Assembly: GCA_965660675.1 (NCBI GenBank)
Contig: CBFIAU010000012.1
Span: 1 to 54,191, forward strand
Source of the DNA: UBA12202 sp002691725
GTDB taxonomy: Bacteria; Pseudomonadota; Alphaproteobacteria; Puniceispirillales; UBA1172
Reading direction: 5' to 3'
DNA length: 54,191 bases
The position numbers and the translations under genes were made by a program. The notes under the pieces were generated by a model that ran no database searches, was not told the DNA's origin, and saw only the letters and a program-made list of their open reading frames with translations. Each line of letters starts with the position of its first letter. Position 1 is the stretch's first letter. Shown piece after piece: positions 52,233-54,191 of the stretch.

Positions 52233-53206
52233 AAGCTCTTATCTATACAGCCCCGCATAGACTTGAGTTCAAAGATACAGCAGAACCTGCTGCCAATGCT
52301 GGTGAGTTGATGGTCAAGGTAGATAGCGTTGGCATTTGCGGCTCTGATATGCATGCCTTCCTTGGCCATGATGACCGCCGACCGGCGCCACTCATTCTAG
52401 GGCATGAAGTGGCAGGTTTGACTGATAACGGCCAGCGCGTCACCATTAATCCACTCGTGACTTGCGGGGGGTGTCAATTTTGTGCCTCTGGGCAGGATAA
52501 TCTTTGCCAGGATAGACAAATCATCTCAATGCCGCCACGCGAAGGGGGTTTTGCTGAATGGCTTGCTATGCCAGTAGCAAACTTGATATCCGTTCCTGAT
52601 CATGTGCCGCTGAACAAAGCGGCGCTTACCGAACCTTTGGCGTGTGGCTGGCATGCTGTGCGTTTAGGCAAAACTGCTCTAAGATGTGATCCAGATAAAG
52701 CGCGGCTTCTTATTATAGGGGGCGGTGCTATTGGCTTTGGTGCTGCGCTATGCTCACGGGCGCAAGGGTTTAATGATATCACGCTGGTTGAGCCAAACCC
52801 GATCAGAGCCGAATATCTGGCAGGTGTTGATGGGTTTAACATCCACCATCCCGACGATGTTGACGGCATGGCTGATTTTGATCTTGTCATTGATGGCGTC
52901 GGCTTTGAAACGACTCGCGCCCTCGCCTCAGCCTCCGTGCGCGCTGGCGGTGTTATTCTTCATATTGGGCTTGGCAGTGCTAGCGGCGGCATTGATGTGC
53001 GCAGGCTTACGTTGCAAGAGATTACGTTTATTGGCACATATACCTATACAGAAGAAGATTTCAAAAATACCGCAGAAGCACTATTTGGCGGCAGGCTAGG
53101 CGATTTAGACTGGCTGGAAGAAAGACCTTTGGCACAAGGCCAAAAGGCTTTTACTGATATTAAAAAAGGCCAGATTGCGGCACCGAAAATAATACTAAAG
53201 CCCTGA
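52229..53206 (+). CDS. hpsP: zinc-dependent medium-chain dehydrogenase, DHPS 2-dehydrogenase candidate
   Basis: A 325-residue MDR protein. The catalytic zinc site (GICGSDMHAF, GHEVAG) and the four-cysteine structural zinc site (TCGGCQFCASGQDNLC) are complete. The Rossmann motif is LLIIGGGAIGFGAAL. It resembles sorbitol/threonine dehydrogenases, and the operon places it as HpsP, the partner of HpsO in converting S-DHPS to R-DHPS. The start overlaps the SDR stop by 4 nt. Confidence 0.8.
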   Translation: MKALIYTAPHRLEFKDTAEPAANAGELMVKVDSVGICGSDMHAFLGHDDRRPAPLILGHEVAGLTDNGQRVTINPLVTCGGCQFCASGQDNLCQDRQIISMPPREGGFAEWLAMPVANLISVPDHVPLNKAALTEPLACGWHAVRLGKTALRCDPDKARLLIIGGGAIGFGAALCSRAQGFNDITLVEPNPIRAEYLAGVDGFNIHHPDDVDGMADFDLVIDGVGFETTRALASASVRAGGVILHIGLGSASGGIDVRRLTLQEITFIGTYTYTEEDFKNTAEALFGGRLGDLDWLEERPLAQGQKAFTDIKKGQIAAPKIILKP

Positions 53207-53281
53207 TATAGGCATGAATAGTGATGAACAATAATGGTAGAATGCATATGTTAACTAACTTGAGAGAAGAAAGGAATAGAT

Positions 53282-53569
53282 ATGGCTGAGCCGCATTTGC
53301 TCGTCCATCATAAGGGCGATAATGTGGGTGTTGTTGTGGTTGAGAACTTAACCGCCGGCACCGAGATGTTATGTGTTGTCACCGAAGATAACAGTGATTT
53401 TCATCTGGTGGTCAATCATGATGTGCCGATTGGCCATAAGGTTGGTCTTGCGGATTTTGCGACTGGCGACACGGTGATTAAATATGGTCAAGATATCGGC
53501 AAGATCATTGCGGCGGCGGCTAAAGGTGATCATGTTCATGTTCAAAATCTAAAAACCAAACGCTGGTAG
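53282..53569 (+). CDS. suyA: sulfolactate sulfo-lyase small subunit (SAF domain)
   Basis: A 95-residue SAF-domain protein matching the small subunit of (R)-sulfolactate sulfo-lyase: HLLVHHKGDNVGVVVVENL, VNHDVPIGHKVGLADFATGD, VIKYGQDIGKIIAAAAKGDH. Single-chain altronate/galactarate dehydratases fuse this domain to the large one; here it is separate, as in SuyAB. A GAAAGGA site precedes the ATG. The 75-bp gap after hpsP may hold its own promoter. It lies 11 bp upstream of suyB. Confidence 0.88.
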   Translation: MAEPHLLVHHKGDNVGVVVVENLTAGTEMLCVVTEDNSDFHLVVNHDVPIGHKVGLADFATGDTVIKYGQDIGKIIAAAAKGDHVHVQNLKTKRW

Positions 53570-53580
53570 GGGAGAGTTTG

Positions 53581-54191
53581 ATGAATGCGCTAAATAACAG
53601 TTTTATGGGCTATATGCGTGAGAACGGCCGAGTTGGCGTTCGCAATCATGTTGTTATTCTGCCTGTTGATGATATCTCGAACGCTGCTTGTGAGGCGGTT
53701 GCCAATAACATCAAGGGGACGCTGGCATTGCCGCATGCTTATGGCCGGTTGCAGTTTGGTGAGGATTTGGATTTGCATTTCCGGACGATGATCGGGACGG
53801 GCAGTAATCCGAATGTTGCGGCTTGTGTGGTGATCGGGATTGAGCCGGGATGGACAGCGCGCATTGTTGACGGCATTGCCAGGACAGGCAAGCCTGTTGT
53901 TGGATTTTCGATTGAGCAGAACGGAGATATTAACACCATTGCGGCGGCCTCACGCGCGGCCAAAGAGTTTGTCCATATGACCAGCGAATATCAGCGTCAG
54001 GAATGTGATGTCAGCACGTTATGGGTATCAACAAAATGTGGTGAGTCTGATACAACAACGGGTCTGTCGTCTTGCCCGACGGTTGGCAATATGTATGACA
54101 AGCTTCTGCCGAAAGGCATTTATGGGGTCTTTGGGGAGACGTCTGAGATCACGGGGGCGGAGCATTTATGTGAAGCACGGGCGGCCAATCC
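53581..54191 (+). CDS. suyB: sulfolactate sulfo-lyase large subunit, partial at right edge
   Basis: The first 203 codons of a UxaA-family large subunit, open to the end of the window. Conserved segments are GYMRENGRVGVRNHVVILPV, LPHAYGRLQFGEDLDLHFRT, GTGSNPNVAACVVIGIEPGW and STKCGESDTTTGLSSCPTVG, whose Cys and neighbouring residues are typical of the metal-dependent lyases. With SuyA it cleaves (R)-sulfolactate to pyruvate and sulfite. GGGGAGAG precedes the ATG. The separate SuyA and the hps genes upstream favour SuyB over altronate dehydratase. The C-terminal part is not in view. Confidence 0.87.
   Translation, partial: MNALNNSFMGYMRENGRVGVRNHVVILPVDDISNAACEAVANNIKGTLALPHAYGRLQFGEDLDLHFRTMIGTGSNPNVAACVVIGIEPGWTARIVDGIARTGKPVVGFSIEQNGDINTIAAASRAAKEFVHMTSEYQRQECDVSTLWVSTKCGESDTTTGLSSCPTVGNMYDKLLPKGIYGVFGETSEITGAEHLCEARAAN

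Noticed and set aside
53282..54191. Altronate or galactarate dehydratase
   Set aside because: The SAF domain is a separate small subunit and hps genes precede it; the sequence has the SuyA/SuyB pattern.

Overview
The window looks like a chromosomal segment of a marine alphaproteobacterium, probably of the SAR116 (Puniceispirillales) or a related lineage. This is inferred from gene content, not computed: sulfonate breakdown (hpsNOP plus suyAB), a pyrrolysine-free trimethylamine-methyltransferase relative beside a betaine-type ABC importer, many class III nucleotidyl cyclases, tightly packed operons, frequent GTG/TTG starts and a base composition that looks somewhat below 50% GC. I see no tRNA, rRNA, CRISPR array, transposase or integrase.

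Layout. (1) 0-3.9 kb: ordinary acyl-CoA metabolism, with a glutaryl-CoA dehydrogenase, a DUF1330 protein, two glyoxalase/VOC-fold proteins and an enoyl-CoA-hydratase-like protein that lacks both catalytic glutamates. (2) 4.0-23.4 kb: about 18 mostly exported or membrane proteins that I cannot assign to any described machine. They form a leftward set (11996 to 5876), a rightward set (12143 to 19090) and a second leftward operon (23401 to 19119). Recognisable parts are a protein with the three-domain layout of the flagellar H-ring protein FlgT, an ExbB/TolQ/MotA-type channel, an ExbD/TolR/MotB-type partner whose membrane carboxylate is Glu, a proline-rich TonB-like protein, a lytic transglycosylase, two paralogous secreted proteins, a lipoprotein, and a membrane-anchored protein with a Lon-type (S16) domain that keeps the Ser/Lys dyad. 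There are no flagellar genes. This is my candidate for an undescribed ion-driven envelope system.

(3) 23.6-37.6 kb: a catabolic block centred on a quaternary amine. It holds an MttB-family methyltransferase, a divergent GntR/FadR regulator, a DapA-family lyase/deaminase, an aldehyde dehydrogenase, a DAO-family FAD oxidoreductase, a glycine/proline-betaine-type ABC importer, an M19 dipeptidase with an altered zinc site, two poorly characterised proteins and a phytanoyl-CoA-dioxygenase-like protein. The enzyme set would suit (hydroxy)proline-betaine breakdown via a pyrroline carboxylate deaminase and 2-oxoglutarate semialdehyde, but this is inference. (4) 37.7-40.5 kb: an ABC-F ATPase and an orphan HisA-like protein with Glu in place of the first catalytic Asp.

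(5) 40.7-49.9 kb: a cyclic-nucleotide island with a metallo-beta-lactamase-fold hydrolase, four class III nucleotidyl cyclases of three architectures (one fused to a cytochrome-b-like membrane domain and a 2Fe-2S ferredoxin), a small cNMP-binding protein, and a 17-codon remnant of a duplicated cyclase 5' end. A YczE-type membrane protein and a GFA-family protein are interspersed. (6) 50.1 kb to the end: hpsN-hpsO-hpsP-suyA-suyB, which would oxidise 2,3-dihydroxypropane-1-sulfonate to sulfolactate and cleave it to pyruvate and sulfite. suyB runs off the right edge.
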